A stretch of DNA of 43,705 bases, from positions 1 to 43,705 of the forward strand of contig NZ_ANNU01000051.1 of assembly GCF_000346615.1 (NCBI RefSeq), read 5' to 3'. Below the pieces are notes generated by a model. The model was not told the origin of the DNA. It did no database searches and saw only the letters and a program-made list of their open reading frames with translations. The translations under genes were made by a program, and so were the position numbers. This DNA comes from Nafulsella turpanensis ZLM-10 (lineage in GTDB: Bacteria; Bacteroidota; Bacteroidia; Cytophagales; Cyclobacteriaceae). Within the stretch, counting starts at the first letter, position 1. Each line of letters opens with the position of its first letter. Shown here piece by piece: positions 23,264 to 32,607 of the stretch.

Positions 23264-23832
23264 GCGTTTTTCTGCGCCCATTCTTCCCGAAGGATAGCAA
23301 AAACAATATCATCTGTCCACTCACCATCTATCCAGAAGCTTTTGATATGGTGAGCTTCCTGCCGCATTCCCAGCTTTTGGAGTAGCTGGATTGAGGCTTT
23401 GTTTCCGGGGTCTGCCGAAGCAGTGATACGGTGCTTCCGGTAAATGCCAAACAGAAAGTCTATTACTGCCTTTATGGCTTCTGAAGCATAGCCCTTTCTT
23501 TGATGTTCCAGCGCGATGGCATAGCCCAGCTCTGTCTGCTGATTTTGAGGCCCAAAGAAGTGAACACCCATATCGCCAATTAATAAACCCGAATCTTTAA
23601 GCCTGATTCCCAGCTGATACCACGTTTCCGGGGTGTTTGGGGTAATGGAGTTAGCTGTTCGAATGTATTCCTCTACCTCTTCTAAATTTTTAGGTTTCCA
23701 GGTAAGAAAACCACCAACAGCAGGGTTTGAGCGGTAAGCGAGCAGGGCCTGACTGTCGGCTATTTGCAGAGGTGATAATAAAAGCCTTTCCGTTCCGATG
23801 CGGATAGGCTCCGTTTTAGCTTCGGTTGGCAT
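23260..23832 (-). CDS. GNAT acetyltransferase, RimJ/RimL-like
   Basis: A 190-residue GNAT-fold enzyme. It has TERLLLSPLQIADSQAL at the N-terminus, the acetyl-CoA loop QRKGYASEAIKAV near residue 140 (Q/RxxGxG/A type), and the closing IQLLQKLGMRQEAH, in the pattern of RimJ/RimL-type N-acetyltransferases that act on protein N-termini or small amines. The last gene of the minus-strand run that begins with the hybrid kinase at 27619; the gap to the deaminase is 17 bases. Confidence 0.88.
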   Translation of the reverse strand: MPTEAKTEPIRIGTERLLLSPLQIADSQALLAYRSNPAVGGFLTWKPKNLEEVEEYIRTANSITPNTPETWYQLGIRLKDSGLLIGDMGVHFFGPQNQQTELGYAIALEHQRKGYASEAIKAVIDFLFGIYRKHRITASADPGNKASIQLLQKLGMRQEAHHIKSFWIDGEWTDDIVFAILREEWAQKNA

Positions 23833-23849
23833 GTTCCCGTTAAAGTTTA

Positions 23850-24296
23850 TTACACCCCAATATCTTCATTCCACAGCTCAGGTTTTTCCTTAATGAACTG
23901 CTGCATGAGCTGGTAGCATTCCTCATTATTGGCGACACTTACTGCTACACCCCGGCTCTTCAGTAGTTCTTCTTCGCCCATAAAGGTTTTATTTTCGCCT
24001 ATTACTACCCGGGGAATTCCGTACAGCAAAATAGTGCCGGAGCACATAGGGCAGGGCGAAAGGGTGGTATAGAGGGTACATTCCTTGTATACCGAAGCCG
24101 GCTGGCGGCCGGCATTTTCAAGAGCATCCATTTCGCCGTGGAGAACCACACTGCCTTCCTGCACCCGCTTATTGTGGCCCCGGCCAATAATTTCTCCTTT
24201 ATGCACCAGCACCGATCCAATGGGTATACCTCCTGCTGCATATCCTTTCTTTGCTTCTTCGATGGCCGCTTTTAAAAATTCGTCTGTATTTTCCAT
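23850..24296 (-). CDS. Cytosine deaminase, yeast FCY1-like
   Basis: A 148-residue zinc deaminase of the CDA/TadA superfamily. The zinc and proton-shuttle residues are His53-Gly-Glu55 and Cys82-x-x-Cys85, with the same spacing as yeast cytosine deaminase (H62, E64, C91, C94). Similarity extends well beyond the site: GGIPIGSVLV, GRGHN.R.Q.GS, LYTTLSPCPMC, LYGIPRVVIGEN, and a WNEDIG end like yeast WFEDIG. This argues for free-base deamination (cytosine to uracil) over tRNA editing. It lies in a five-gene run with two acetyltransferases and a sensor kinase. A related guanine or creatinine-type deaminase cannot be excluded. Confidence 0.85.
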   Translation of the reverse strand: MENTDEFLKAAIEEAKKGYAAGGIPIGSVLVHKGEIIGRGHNKRVQEGSVVLHGEMDALENAGRQPASVYKECTLYTTLSPCPMCSGTILLYGIPRVVIGENKTFMGEEELLKSRGVAVSVANNEECYQLMQQFIKEKPELWNEDIGV

Positions 24297-24340
24297 GGAG
24301 TAATTTTTTTATTAAAAAGTAAATGGTAGAAAGTAATCGA

Positions 24341-24592
24341 TTATTTCTTTGATTCCGAATCAGATGTGGAATCCCTGTTGCGGAAAAAGGAGATGTATTG
24401 CAGGGATACTGCAACTGTAGCGCCAGCTATTAGCAGGTAAAGCATTAAGTGGTCCCCTTTAAAGGGTGGGTCCCGAAAAAAATCAGTCATGGCTAAAACC
24501 AGCAGTGTTACTCCGCACAACCAGGTAAGCGTGCTAATAATTAAGTGCTTTTTAGAAGGATTGAGCATAGGGTTATTCTGCTGATTTTTCAT
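24341..24592 (-). CDS. Two-helix small membrane protein
   Basis: An 83-residue protein with two hydrophobic spans (about 17-37 and 47-68), a short basic N-terminus, and a Ser-, Asp- and Lys-rich tail. There is no known motif. It lies between a GNAT gene (18-base gap) and the deaminase gene (44-base gap) on the same strand, so it is likely co-transcribed. Function unknown. Confidence 0.65.
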   Translation of the reverse strand: MKNQQNNPMLNPSKKHLIISTLTWLCGVTLLVLAMTDFFRDPPFKGDHLMLYLLIAGATVAVSLQYISFFRNRDSTSDSESKK

Positions 24593-24610
24593 GCTTATAA
24601 TTTTTCTTCT

Positions 24611-25078
24611 TTAAATGGAGCTGTTAAGCGACCACTGTGCCACCCAGCTATTTTTTGATATTTCGAAAAGCTGCTCTCCGTTTTCCAGTAGCTCCTTCTT
24701 TTCCCAACCAGCCTTCTGGTAAAATTGCTCTGCTCTTGTTCCGGGATCCGTGCTGAGCCAGAGATTTTCTACTCCTGGCTGCTGAAAGCACCAGTTGAGC
24801 ATTAACATGTGTAAGTGCCGGCCAATGCCTTTCTGTTCAAAGTCAGGCAAAATAAAAAGCGCCCAGATGTTTTTCCGGTCAATATCAGCAATGGCAAAGC
24901 CCAGCATTTCCTGTCCTGTTTCGCAGACCCATCCTTTTCCGCCACTTGAGAGTATTTCCAGGTAGTCCTTCTCCTGTACCTTCCCGGGCTGGCTGAGCAT
25001 ATTTTCGCGCACAGCCATCCTTACCTTCATCATGGAAGGAAAGTCGGCATAAGTGGCTTCGCGGTAGAGATAGTCCAT
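24611..25078 (-). CDS. GNAT acetyltransferase
   Basis: A 155-residue GNAT-family N-acetyltransferase. It opens with YREATYADFPSMMKVR, has strands carrying WALFILPDFEQKGIGRHLHMLML (the acetyl-CoA loop QKGIGRHL near residue 100), and ends in the usual LSTDPGTRAEQFYQKAGW block. The substrate is unknown. It follows the hybrid kinase gene by 78 bases and precedes a small membrane protein by 18. Confidence 0.88.
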   Translation of the reverse strand: MDYLYREATYADFPSMMKVRMAVRENMLSQPGKVQEKDYLEILSSGGKGWVCETGQEMLGFAIADIDRKNIWALFILPDFEQKGIGRHLHMLMLNWCFQQPGVENLWLSTDPGTRAEQFYQKAGWEKKELLENGEQLFEISKNSWVAQWSLNSSI

Positions 25079-25156
25079 TAATTTTTAGGCCTTGACGAAT
25101 ATGAAATTAAGCAATTTATGCGGAAGGTTGAAGGTGAGATTAGCTGATTTTTCATT

Positions 25157-27619
25157 TTATTTTTCAGCAGCGCCAAGGTGCTTATGAAGTTTGGCGCGGA
25201 GCTCATTGGGGTTAAATGGCTTTGCCACAAAATCGACCATGCCACTTTTATATACCTTGTCTTTAGAGTCGAGCTGGGCAGAGGCTGTAAGGGCAATAAT
25301 AGGAGCTTTTCCGGAGGGGCTCTCCAGTGCTTTAATGGTTCTGGAGGCTTCGTAACCGTCCATCTCCGGCATTTGCAGGTCCATCAGAATGAGATCATAT
25401 ATCCTGGCTTTTGCCAGCTCAACAGCCTCCACTCCATTGTTGGCGACCTCTACCTCCATGCCCCAGTTTTTTAAAAATTCCAGTGCAATAAACTGATTCA
25501 CCTGGTTATCTTCTACCAACAATAGTCTGGCACCTTTTAGGCTTTCGCTAAAAAATGTGGCAGGGAGCAGGTTATTGAGTTCAGCAGCGGTTTTATTACT
25601 ACGCTTCAGGCGAAGGGTAAAGTAAAACTTTGAGCCCACCCCTGCTTCACTTTTCAGCATAATCTGGCTGCCCATCATCTCCAGCAGGCGTTTGGTAATG
25701 GAAAGGCCAAGGCCGGTGCCTCCAAAACGGCGGGTGGTATTACTTTCGGCCTGCGAAAATTTGTCGAAAATGAGCAACTGCTTTTCAGGAGAGATGCCAA
25801 TGCCTGTATCCTCGACCATAAACTCCACCTGGTATTGGTGTTCTTCTTCTTCAAGAAGGTTGACTATGATTTTAACATGGCCTTTTTCCGTAAACTTAAG
25901 GGCATTGCCAATCAGGTTATTGAGTATTTGTGCGAGTCGGGCAAAATCGCCACAAACAACCTCGGGCAGATCGTCGTCCCACAGTAGTTTCAGGCGTATA
26001 CCTTTTTCCTCTGCTTTTACGCTTAAAGATTCCTTAATTCCCACAATCAAGTCGCGGAGCAGGAAGTCGGTTTCTTCGAATTCAATTTTTCCGGCTTCTA
26101 TTTTGCTGTAGTCGAGTATATCATTTACCAGTACCAGCAGGTTTTCGGCCGAGAAACGAAGTGTTTTAAGGTAGGTAAGCTGGTGAGGCTGCGGTTTCGT
26201 TTGCATAAGCAGGTGCGACATGCCAATAACCGCATTGAGTGGAGTACGAATTTCGTGGCTCATGACCGACAAAAACTCGCCTTTTGCCTGGGAGGCTGCC
26301 TCTGCTTTTTCCTTTTCCTGCAGCAGCGTCTCCTGTGCTTCCTGCCGTTCAATGGTATAGCCAATCCAGCGCGAAAGCATCCGGATAAATTCAATATCAT
26401 TTTTGGAGAAACCCTGCTTTCTTATTTCGGGGGAGGAAAAGCTGACCGTGCCGTAGCGTTCATTATTCACCCACACAGGAATTCCGATGTAGGTTTCGAG
26501 CTTATAGTTGAGGTAGCTGGGATGGGTAACATACTCTGAATTGCCTGCGTTATTGAAGGCCACCACATCGTTAAACCTGTAGGTAATGTCGCAATACATG
26601 TCCGGCAGGGAGAGCTGCTGACCTTTCCTTATGCTGCTATCACCATCGCGGGTAACGAAATGCTCTACATGGTAAATGTTCCCTTCAATTTTGCTGAAGA
26701 TACCAAAGGGAAGCTGCAGAAATTCCGTTACCACAGCAAGGGCATTTTCTATTTGTTCATCTGCCGAAATGTTTCTGTCAGAAGCAATGCTGTTGAGAAG
26801 CTTAAGACTATTCTGGTAGTGTTCCAGTTGAAGTTCATTTTCCCTGTCGGCCGTAACATCCTGAAAAACACCTGCTATTTTAACCACCTCCTCATTACGC
26901 ACAGTAGGGGCACCCACAACGCGAACCCATTTATTTTTGCCGGCAGCGCTGACAAAAGGTAGCTTCAGGTCAAAAGGAATCTGTTTTTCAATACAGTCAT
27001 CGAACGACTGCTGAATTTGGGTTAACGACTTTTCCGGAAAGTAGCTTCCGCTTTGCTGCCGGCTGGGAGCCTCTCCCTGTGGCAGATCATAAATACTGAA
27101 AATTTCTTCCGACCAAACAACCTTATCTGTGACAATATCATATTCCCAGCTCCCGATTTTGGCCGTTGCCTGAGCCTTCCGGAATATTTCCTGCGATTCT
27201 GCCAGTTTTGCTTCCGCTTCTCGCCGGCCGGTAATATCGCGGGCAATGGCCCGAACCCTGGTAACCCATTTATCTTCAAATACCATTCGAACGTTCTGGC
27301 CAATCCAAATTTCTTTTCCCTTCCGGTTAACCATCGGAAACTCTGTATAGGTATCGCTGATGCGGTTCTTTAACTGGTTTTTATAGTAATGGATAAGATT
27401 CTGGCGGGCATCTTCCCTTATTAATTCCCACCAGTATACCTGCCGGAGCTCGGTTCTCGTAAGGCAGGAAAAGCTTTCCACGGCTTTATTGGCATATATA
27501 AACTTCCCGTCTTCATCCAGCTCGTAGATCATGTCTTCAGCAGACTCCACGATTTCTCTGAATTTCAGCAGCTCCTGTACTTCCTTTTCTTTGTCTTCTT
27601 TCACTGGTTGGGTATTCAT
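25157..27619 (-). CDS. Hybrid sensor histidine kinase with PAS, PAS, GAF and receiver domains
   Basis: An 820-residue cytoplasmic hybrid kinase. In order: PAS/PAC (about 18-135), a second PAS-like domain (about 145-260), GAF (about 275-425), a short coiled segment, HisKA with phospho-acceptor His455 (SHEIRTPLN), HATPase (DTGIGIS and GGTGLGLSI near 620-650), and a C-terminal receiver with Asp747 ([11 protein letters not shown]) and the switch KPF. There is no membrane span or output domain, so the receiver probably passes phosphate onward or feeds back. A good ribosome site, AAGGAG, lies before the ATG. It heads a minus-strand run with two GNATs, a membrane protein and the deaminase. The 288-base divergent gap to the nitrilase gene shows no clear promoter on this strand. 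Confidence 0.93.
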   Translation of the reverse strand: MNTQPVKEDKEKEVQELLKFREIVESAEDMIYELDEDGKFIYANKAVESFSCLTRTELRQVYWWELIREDARQNLIHYYKNQLKNRISDTYTEFPMVNRKGKEIWIGQNVRMVFEDKWVTRVRAIARDITGRREAEAKLAESQEIFRKAQATAKIGSWEYDIVTDKVVWSEEIFSIYDLPQGEAPSRQQSGSYFPEKSLTQIQQSFDDCIEKQIPFDLKLPFVSAAGKNKWVRVVGAPTVRNEEVVKIAGVFQDVTADRENELQLEHYQNSLKLLNSIASDRNISADEQIENALAVVTEFLQLPFGIFSKIEGNIYHVEHFVTRDGDSSIRKGQQLSLPDMYCDITYRFNDVVAFNNAGNSEYVTHPSYLNYKLETYIGIPVWVNNERYGTVSFSSPEIRKQGFSKNDIEFIRMLSRWIGYTIERQEAQETLLQEKEKAEAASQAKGEFLSVMSHEIRTPLNAVIGMSHLLMQTKPQPHQLTYLKTLRFSAENLLVLVNDILDYSKIEAGKIEFEETDFLLRDLIVGIKESLSVKAEEKGIRLKLLWDDDLPEVVCGDFARLAQILNNLIGNALKFTEKGHVKIIVNLLEEEEHQYQVEFMVEDTGIGISPEKQLLIFDKFSQAESNTTRRFGGTGLGLSITKRLLEMMGSQIMLKSEAGVGSKFYFTLRLKRSNKTAAELNNLLPATFFSESLKGARLLLVEDNQVNQFIALEFLKNWGMEVEVANNGVEAVELAKARIYDLILMDLQMPEMDGYEASRTIKALESPSGKAPIIALTASAQLDSKDKVYKSGMVDFVAKPFNPNELRAKLHKHLGAAEK

Positions 27620-27889
27620 TCTCTCCTTCTTAACTAACGTAAATTAAGGGCTAAGGATGTTTTAGAAAGTTATCAGACACTCTGGCTGCTATTAGAAAAA
27701 ATGAAAGCACCCTACGCAATTCAGCGGGTTATTCTCGCTATACCCGAAGGAGTCCGATTGGTAATCTGCTATGCCTGTAACCAGTCATGTTTTAATTCCG
27801 TTATGGAACATTAACCAGCCAGCAGCTACAGCAGCAATGGCTGTCCCTTTCCTCCCGGATCGTCTTTCTCTTCTGCTCCGGAATAAAAT

Positions 27890-27897
27890 TAAATTTG
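27890..27897 (+). promoter_or_regulatory. Candidate -7 box of the nitrilase-family gene
   Basis: TAAATTTG fits TAnnTTTG, with TTTC 21 bases upstream at 27865-27868. The ATG at 27908 is only 10 bases further, so the leader would be very short. Confidence 0.35.
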
Positions 27898-27907
27898 ATT
27901 AACACAG

Positions 27908-28810
27908 ATGAAAGTAAAAATAGCATCAGCGCAATATCCTATTGTCGAACATAAAACTTTTGATGAGTGGCACCAGCACCTCGAAGAATGGATCGCAGGC
28001 GCTGCAAAGGAAGGAGCGCAACTCCTGCTGTTTCCTGAATATGGTTCGCTGGACCTGCTCCCTTTGTTGCCGGAAGAAGCAGGCCTGATGAATGTACGGG
28101 AGCAAATAAAGGCCATGGATACTTTACGAGGAGATTTCTGCTCGGCCTTTGCAGAGCTGGCCGGAAAGTACAATGTCGCCATTGTGGCTCCCAGTTTCCC
28201 GGTACAGGAAGAAGGAAATGTACTGAACAGGGCGTATGTTTTTTCTTCGAAAGGAATGGTGGGCTATCAGGATAAATTTTTCACTACCCGATTTGAGGCC
28301 GAAGACTGGGGAGTAGGGAGAGCGCCCAAAGTATTAACCCTCTTCGAAGCTCCATGGGGCAGTTTTGGTATCCAGATTTGCTATGATGTAGAGTTTGCCC
28401 TCGGCTCTAAGCTTCTGGCCTCTGAAGGGGCCTCACTTATTCTGGCGCCAAGCTGCACGGAAACCATCCGTGGTTCCAGCAGGGTACATATCGGTGCAAG
28501 GGCAAGAGCCCTGGAAACGCAGGCTTTTTCCATAGTGTCACAAACAGTGGGCGACGCTCCTGAGTCGACGGCCGTGCCGGTAAATTACGGGCAGGCCGCC
28601 TGTTACTGCGCGCCGGTTTTAGATATGCCGGAAAGGGGCATTATGGAGAAAATGATGCCACAGGTGCCAGGCTGGCTTTTCCAGTCTCCCGATTTAGCTG
28701 AAATTGAAAAGCTCCGGAACGAAGGAAGAGTATTCAACTTTAAAGACCAGCAGCGTTTCTATGCCGATTTTCCTGATGAAGAAGTCAAGGTAATAAGGAA
28801 ACAGCTGTAA
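27908..28810 (+). CDS. Carbon-nitrogen hydrolase (nitrilase superfamily)
   Basis: A 300-residue amidase-type enzyme with the superfamily's catalytic triad: Glu44 (LLLFPEYGS), Lys123 (GYQDKFF) and Cys158 (GIQICYDVEF). These thiol enzymes hydrolyse amide or nitrile C-N bonds in the cytoplasm. The motif around the cysteine, ICYDVEF, is of the amidase / omega-amidase-like kind, unlike true nitrilases, which have CWE. Bacteroidota homologues are usually annotated only as carbon-nitrogen hydrolase. The gene is probably monocistronic; hrpB follows after 175 bases with its own promoter-like element. Confidence 0.9.
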   Translation: MKVKIASAQYPIVEHKTFDEWHQHLEEWIAGAAKEGAQLLLFPEYGSLDLLPLLPEEAGLMNVREQIKAMDTLRGDFCSAFAELAGKYNVAIVAPSFPVQEEGNVLNRAYVFSSKGMVGYQDKFFTTRFEAEDWGVGRAPKVLTLFEAPWGSFGIQICYDVEFALGSKLLASEGASLILAPSCTETIRGSSRVHIGARARALETQAFSIVSQTVGDAPESTAVPVNYGQAACYCAPVLDMPERGIMEKMMPQVPGWLFQSPDLAEIEKLRNEGRVFNFKDQQRFYADFPDEEVKVIRKQL

Positions 28811-28928
28811 CTAGCTGCTGAAATGAAGGAATACTAATATGCTGAATGGTAGCCGCTCTTCCGGGGAACGCCTGTACCTGGTGTGCGGGCAGAAGCGCTG
28901 AAAGATTGCCCGGAAAAAGGGGCACGTG

Positions 28929-28959
28929 TTTCTGATTCGCCGGAATCCCTGTACTTTTG
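28929..28959 (+). promoter_or_regulatory. Candidate promoter of hrpB
   Basis: TTTC at 28929-28932, a 19-base spacer and TACTTTTG at 28952-28959. The -7 box matches TAnnTTTG fully and the -33 box has one mismatch. It places transcription start near 28965, which excludes the in-frame ATG at 28926 as start. Confidence 0.45.
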
Positions 28960-28985
28960 CAGCGGGCTATTTTTACAGGGCATTT

Positions 28986-31466
28986 ATGGCAGAGCAGCAA
29001 CTTCCTATCTTCGATATTATTCCGGCACTTAAAAAAGCCTTGCAGGAGCGGAATACCATTATCCTGCAGGCACCACCCGGCGCAGGCAAGAGTACCATTC
29101 TGCCGCTGCAGTTGCTGCAGGAAGCATGGCTGAAAGGACAGAAAATACTGATGCTGGAGCCTCGCCGTCTCGCCGCCCGTTCGGTTGCTCAGCGCATGGC
29201 TCAGCTGATGGGCGAGAAAGTTGGAGCAACCGTCGGCTACCGTGTGCGCTTCGAAAACCAAACAAGCTCCCAAACTCGTATAGAAGTCCTGACTGAAGGA
29301 ATCCTCACCCGCATGTTGCAGCACGATAATGCGCTGGAAGGAGTAGGGCTGGTCATTTTCGATGAGTTTCATGAGCGAAGTCTGCAGGCAGATCTGGCAC
29401 TGGCCCTCAGCCGGGAAGCACAGGCTGTGCTGCGCGAAGATTTACGGCTCCTTATTATGTCGGCCACGCTGGAAGGGGACGAGTTGTCGCGCCTGCTCGG
29501 AGGAGCACCCGTTATCCGCAGCGAAGGCCGGCAATACCCGGTAAAGCTGCGCTACCTGGCGCAGGAGGAGCGGGAACCCATTACCCGGCTGGTTGCCCGG
29601 GCGGTTCGCCTGGCACTCCGCGAAGAGGAAGGCGATGTGCTGGCCTTCCTGCCGGGGAGCGGCGAAATCCGACGCACGGCAGAATTGCTGGAAGAGACGG
29701 AAGGAGTAGAAGTATACCCCCTGTATGGCGATTTGCCCCAGCAGGAACAGCAGCAGGCAATATTGCCCCACCCGAAGGGAAAACGAAAGATAGTGCTGGC
29801 CACCTCCATTGCCGAAACCAGCTTAACGATAGAAGGTATAGGGGTGGTGGTAGACAGCGGCTATAGCCGTATTCCTCGCTTCGATCCGCAATCGGGCCTT
29901 ACCCGCCTGGAGACGGTAAAGGTGTCGGCCGATACTGCTGACCAGCGTGCGGGTCGTGCGGGGCGCCTGGGGCCGGGCGTGGCCTACCGCCTGTGGGCAG
30001 AGCCGATGCAGTATAAACTACAACCTCACCGCCAGCCCGAAATACTGGAAGCAGATCTTTCGCCCGCCACTCTCGAACTCGCCAACTGGGGCGTAAGCGA
30101 TATGCAGGCACTGGCCTGGCTTACTCCTCCTCCTGCTGGTGCACTGGCAGGTGCCAAAGAATTGCTGCAGCGGCTGGAGAGTATGGAGGAAGGAAGAATA
30201 ACACCTAAAGGTAAGGAGCTCCTGCACTTTCCTACCCATCCCCGTCTCGCCAATCTCCTGCTCAAGGGGGCAGAGTGGGAGCTGCCCGCACTGGCGGCGG
30301 AGGTGGCAGCCCTGCTGGAAGAACGGGATATTTTACCGCCCTCTGCAGGCAGCGATTTAAGCCTGCGGGTAGAGGCACTACGGCGGAAGGGCTCAGGCGG
30401 AGCCCGGGCCGACAGGAATTTAATGCAGCGCGTGGAGCGGCTGGCGGCTCACTGGCGAAGGCTGCTCCGTACTGCTCCCGATGCTCAAATGCCTGCCGAT
30501 ACGGATGTGGGCCGCCTGCTGGCAGTTGCCTATCCTGAACGAATTGCCAGGCGGGAAGGAGCCAGCGGCCGCTACAGACTTTCGAATGGCCGGCTGGCCC
30601 TGCTGCCCGAGCACGATCCGCTGATGCACCAAGAGTGGCTGGCAGTGGCGCGCCTCGACAGTGGACGGCAGGGGCAGGCAGGCCGTATTTTTGTGGCGGC
30701 GCCACTTAACCCTGCCGATGTATTGGATATGGCGCAGGAAAAGGAAGTGCTGGAGTGGGATGCCCATAAGGGTGAGCTCATGGCTCGCAGCGAAATACGA
30801 TTGGGCGATATACTGGTGGAAATCAGCCCGCTGGCACAGGTGCCGGAAGCACAGCGGCTGGCTATTTTATGTGGAGCGGTACGGGCGGAAGGGCTGGATA
30901 TTTTCAGCTGGACAGGGGAGGTGCGCCAGTGGCAGGCAAGGGTATTAAGCCTTCGGCAGTGGCGGCCGGAAGAGGAGTGGCCTGATGTAAGTGAAACCGG
31001 CTTGCTGGCAATGCTCGAAGACTGGCTCACCCCTTACCTGATGAATGTTCGGAAGCGGGAAGACTTTGCGCGCCTGAAACTGCAGGCAATGCTGGAAGCT
31101 ATGCTGCCTTGGCCTCAGCAGCAGGCACTGGAACGTCTGGCTCCAGAAAAAGTTAGCGTTCCCAGCGGATCACAGATCCGTTTGCAGTACCAGGCTGATG
31201 GTAGTGCGCCCGTATTGGCGGTACGACTGCAGGAAATGTTTGGCCAGCTCGAAACTCCTGCCGTTAATGAAGGACGAACCTCTGTGCTGGTGCACCTGCT
31301 GTCGCCCGCCTACCGTCCTGTGCAGGTAACGCAGGATATGCGCAGCTTTTGGGAAAGCACCTATAAAGAAGTCCGGAAGGATTTACGGGGGCGCTACCCG
31401 AAGCACTTCTGGCCTGAAGATCCCTTTACAGCCGAAGCGGTGAGGGGCGTAAAGCGTCGAAAGTAA
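28986..31466 (+). CDS. hrpB: ATP-dependent RNA helicase HrpB
   Basis: A DEAH-type helicase of 826 residues from ATG 28986, close to the roughly 810-820 of E. coli HrpB. Motif I APPGAGKST is near residue 36, Ia LEPRRLAARS, II DEFHERS, III SATLEG, V ATSIAETSLTIEG and VI DQRAGRAGR. The large HrpB-specific C-terminal part runs from about 450 on and ends in YKEVRKDLRGRYPKHFWPEDP, the family's diagnostic end. The start at 28986 is preferred because the upstream ATG at 28926 overlaps the predicted promoter. HrpB is a widespread but poorly understood helicase, not essential in E. coli. The base composition is more GC-rich than its neighbours. Confidence 0.95.
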   Translation: MAEQQLPIFDIIPALKKALQERNTIILQAPPGAGKSTILPLQLLQEAWLKGQKILMLEPRRLAARSVAQRMAQLMGEKVGATVGYRVRFENQTSSQTRIEVLTEGILTRMLQHDNALEGVGLVIFDEFHERSLQADLALALSREAQAVLREDLRLLIMSATLEGDELSRLLGGAPVIRSEGRQYPVKLRYLAQEEREPITRLVARAVRLALREEEGDVLAFLPGSGEIRRTAELLEETEGVEVYPLYGDLPQQEQQQAILPHPKGKRKIVLATSIAETSLTIEGIGVVVDSGYSRIPRFDPQSGLTRLETVKVSADTADQRAGRAGRLGPGVAYRLWAEPMQYKLQPHRQPEILEADLSPATLELANWGVSDMQALAWLTPPPAGALAGAKELLQRLESMEEGRITPKGKELLHFPTHPRLANLLLKGAEWELPALAAEVAALLEERDILPPSAGSDLSLRVEALRRKGSGGARADRNLMQRVERLAAHWRRLLRTAPDAQMPADTDVGRLLAVAYPERIARREGASGRYRLSNGRLALLPEHDPLMHQEWLAVARLDSGRQGQAGRIFVAAPLNPADVLDMAQEKEVLEWDAHKGELMARSEIRLGDILVEISPLAQVPEAQRLAILCGAVRAEGLDIFSWTGEVRQWQARVLSLRQWRPEEEWPDVSETGLLAMLEDWLTPYLMNVRKREDFARLKLQAMLEAMLPWPQQQALERLAPEKVSVPSGSQIRLQYQADGSAPVLAVRLQEMFGQLETPAVNEGRTSVLVHLLSPAYRPVQVTQDMRSFWESTYKEVRKDLRGRYPKHFWPEDPFTAEAVRGVKRRK

Positions 31467-31516
31467 ACTTTGTGGCTTGGCTTGCTCGGGATAGGCGGCC
31501 GGGCTATATTTAGGGC

Positions 31517-31753
31517 ATGCAGCCATCTTCACAACAACACGTTCTGCTCGAACTGGTAAGAGCCGTAATGCCCTTCGGAAAGTACAAAGGAAGAAAAATA
31601 ATTGACCTGCCGGAGCCTTACCTGGTATGGTACCATCAGAAGGGTTTTCCGAAGGGCAAGCTTGGCGAGCAACTGGGACTCATCTACGAAATAAAAGCAA
31701 ACGGACTGGAGTACCTGCTAACGCCCATCCGTAAAATGCACCCGGGCCGCTAA
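31517..31753 (+). CDS. DUF3820 family protein
   Basis: A 78-residue protein with the DUF3820 signature: MPFGKYKGRKIIDLPEPYLVWYHQKGFPKGKLGEQL, near residues 18-52, running to LEYLLTPIR. The family is annotated in databases as a putative quorum-sensing-regulated virulence factor, but its biochemical role is unknown. It is a small soluble protein with no signal. It lies 50 bases after hrpB. A weak promoter-like TTG-N20-TATATTTA at 31482-31512 would make its transcript almost leaderless. Confidence 0.85.
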   Translation: MQPSSQQHVLLELVRAVMPFGKYKGRKIIDLPEPYLVWYHQKGFPKGKLGEQLGLIYEIKANGLEYLLTPIRKMHPGR

Positions 31754-31834
31754 ACTGCTTTAAGCGGTTTGTGCCTGTTGAGGAAGAGGGGGGTGAGAGC
31801 CCTGGCGGTCTCCATGTACTGCATCGCCAATAAA

Positions 31835-31874
31835 TTTCCTGCTATGCCAATGCGAGTACTGGCATAGCAGGAAA
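31835..31874. terminator. Long perfect hairpin between convergent genes
   Basis: TTTCCTGCTATGCCA and TGGCATAGCAGGAAA form a perfect 15-bp stem around a 10-base loop. It lies between the DUF3820 (+) and PH-domain (-) genes. No T run follows on either strand beyond the AAA/TTT built into the stem, so it is an unusual terminator or a processing signal. Confidence 0.55.
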
Positions 31875-31942
31875 GGTTGCACTTATACTTGCAGAATCTA
31901 TCGGGCAGTAGGGGTAACGTTTTCCGGTAAGCCCAGGAGTAT

Positions 31943-32320
31943 CTATTTCAATGTGTAAGTGCTGAGCAGCTTATAAATTTCATTGACGCTGTCACTTTTC
32001 CTAAACTCTTTTTTGATAGGTAAAGCTTCTCCTTTTATCCATATTTTTAGCTCTGCATCCAGATCGAGCATGCCCTGTCCTTCCTTCGAGAAGCGGGTAA
32101 TGCTGCTGTAGGGGATGGACTGGTAATCGACTTTTGAGCCGGTGAGTCCCTGCCTGTCGACGAGGATGAGCCGCTTATTGGTGAAGACAAACATATCCCT
32201 TACCACCTGATAAGCTTTTTGCAGGCTTTCTCCCTCTATTAAGATAGGTTCAAATTCCGGGGCAATCTTATCTAAAGAAGTTTCGGAAGCATGGCCCATT
32301 AAACCACTGAGGAGTCCCAT
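31943..32320 (-). CDS. Bacterial PH-domain protein
   Basis: A 125-residue protein matching the bacterial PH domain (bPH_1 type). It has IL.EGESLQKAYQVVRDMFVFTNKRLILVDRQG near residues 27-60, a short SKVDYQSIPYSSITRFS, and a helical end, EIYKLLSTYTL. The FTNKRLI.VD segment is the family hallmark. The domain forms oligomeric rings in known structures, with unclear function, possibly membrane stress. The N-terminus (MGLLSGLMGHAS) could associate with membranes. The gene is monocistronic. Confidence 0.88.
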   Translation of the reverse strand: MGLLSGLMGHASETSLDKIAPEFEPILIEGESLQKAYQVVRDMFVFTNKRLILVDRQGLTGSKVDYQSIPYSSITRFSKEGQGMLDLDAELKIWIKGEALPIKKEFRKSDSVNEIYKLLSTYTLK

Positions 32321-32607
32321 AAGTAAAATTTATTTAAGTGAAAAAAATGAGGGCAGGTGAAGAAATCCTCTCCTTGCTACAGTATAAGTAAAATTCCGGA
32401 TAACTCCTGTGTATTATGGAGGTATTTGCAGCATTAATTAGGTGCAGGTGAGGCCTTCTTTTAAAGGACGAGTTAATAAAACAATACCTCTACTTGTAAA
32501 ACTACACACCGGAACATTAAATTGAGGGCGAAGAATTTGCAATAAAGTCCATTTTGGTAAAAATTCTTGATAGGAAAAACAGGTTAATTTAAATCATATA
32601 CTCATTT
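32321..32607. other. Divergent intergenic region
   Basis: 287 AT-rich bases between the PH-domain gene and the 128-residue gene. The 12-mer ATAAGTAAAATT occurs twice as a direct repeat (32319-32330 and 32384-32395). I see no full consensus promoter and no open frame worth reporting. Confidence 0.4.

Noticed and set aside
30262-30705. 147-codon minus-strand frame opposite hrpB
   Set aside because: Pro-, Ala- and Arg-rich product typical of a shadow in a GC-rich gene; hrpB motifs read through the same bases.
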